From positions 44,292 to 108,291 of the forward strand of contig JAETQO010000012.1 in NCBI GenBank assembly GCA_021770655.1: 64,000 bases of DNA. The letters run 5' to 3'. The notes under the pieces are model-generated. The model was not told the origin of the DNA. It saw only the letters and a program-made list of their open reading frames with translations, and made no database searches. The stretch comes from Ruminococcus sp. Lineage in GTDB: Bacteria > Bacillota > Clostridia > Oscillospirales > Ruminococcaceae. Positions 63,912-64,000 of this stretch are shown here, piece after piece; within the stretch, counting starts at the first letter, position 1; every line of letters begins with the position of its first letter. Both the position numbers and the translations under genes were made by a program.

Positions 63912-63962
63912 CTGCCAAGGAGGTAAAAAGAGCGGGGTCAAGCGACGCGATTGCCGCTTGCG
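63912..63962. repeat. Dispersed repeat, second copy of 35075-35125
   Basis: CTGCCAAGGAGGTAAAAAGA continuing to GCCGCTTGCG matches the reverse complement of 35075-35125 with few changes. CAAGCG/CGCTTG within it makes a hairpin. Runs toward the right window edge. Confidence 0.7.
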
Positions 63963-64000
63963 AGGAAAAGTCTTGCTCGACAAGCTTGCAAGACTTAAGG

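Overview
The window looks like a chromosome segment of a Gram-positive gut or rumen Clostridia, most like Ruminococcus or a near relative in the Oscillospiraceae. This rests on purine-rich Shine-Dalgarno sites (GGAGG), strong TTGACA-17-TATAAT promoters, a Spo0A-type C-terminal domain, ylxM-ffh-rpsP-khpA gene order, class-1B pyrK/pyrD, DUF1292 and DUF3810 proteins, and moderate GC. No phage, plasmid, CRISPR or rRNA genes were seen. The species assignment is inference.

Layout. 1-3.6 kb (minus): a heterodimeric ABC exporter under a MarR repressor; its second subunit runs off the left edge. 4-9.3 kb (minus): an L-fucose operon (fucI, DUF3795, sugar kinase, fucU, an AT-rich unknown, fucA). 9.4-13.6 kb (minus): GH2 beta-mannosidase, FkbM methyltransferase and a PH-domain protein. 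14-15.8 kb: a Spo0A-like regulator with a degenerate receiver, a candidate small structured RNA and a DUF1292 protein. 16.0-17.4 kb: a strong promoter, about 1.4 kb with no ordinary gene but 16 spaced copies of a Shine-Dalgarno/UCC/AUG motif, and a terminator. 17.5-23.9 kb: aldo/keto reductase, ylxM-ffh, two tiny membrane proteins, rpsP-khpA, a split TauE exporter, a phosphoesterase and ruvX. 24-34.8 kb: a surface protein, a mannose-6-phosphate isomerase that has lost its 5' end beside a repeat element, glucokinase, ilvD and pyrC-pyrF-pyrK-pyrD. 35-39.9 kb: a second, paralogous MarR/ABC exporter locus. 40-47 kb: two lipoproteins, cysK, acyl-ACP thioesterase, GrpB-family protein, lysS and greA. 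47-54 kb: M23 peptidase, XRE membrane regulator, a tRNA cluster, a signal-peptidase-like protein, transglutaminase lipoprotein and a CorC/HlyC protein. 54-64 kb: fhs, a DUF3810 peptidase, a C39-like lipoprotein, tsaE-tsaB-rpiB, metY, a zinc-ribbon protein, bioY under a BirA box, and DUF1284.

Themes. The metabolic genes cover host-glycan sugars (fucose, mannose), branched-chain amino acids, pyrimidines, sulfur amino acids, one-carbon units and biotin uptake. Between the genes lie several short palindromic repeat families. R1, with ends like AAGGCAACACCGCACAACTA, occurs eight times here in full and deleted forms, sometimes touching stop codons or start regions. E, with ends GAAATCAATTTTC, occurs near 3.6, 25 and 47 kb. 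A third family joins 35.1 kb to 63.9 kb.

The two most unusual items are the mini-ORF array RNA at 16-17.4 kb and a tRNA-Gly(UCC)-like gene at 49361-49435. The latter lacks D-loop GG and a normal T-loop, as I recall for the staphylococcal tRNA-Gly species dedicated to cell-wall bridges.
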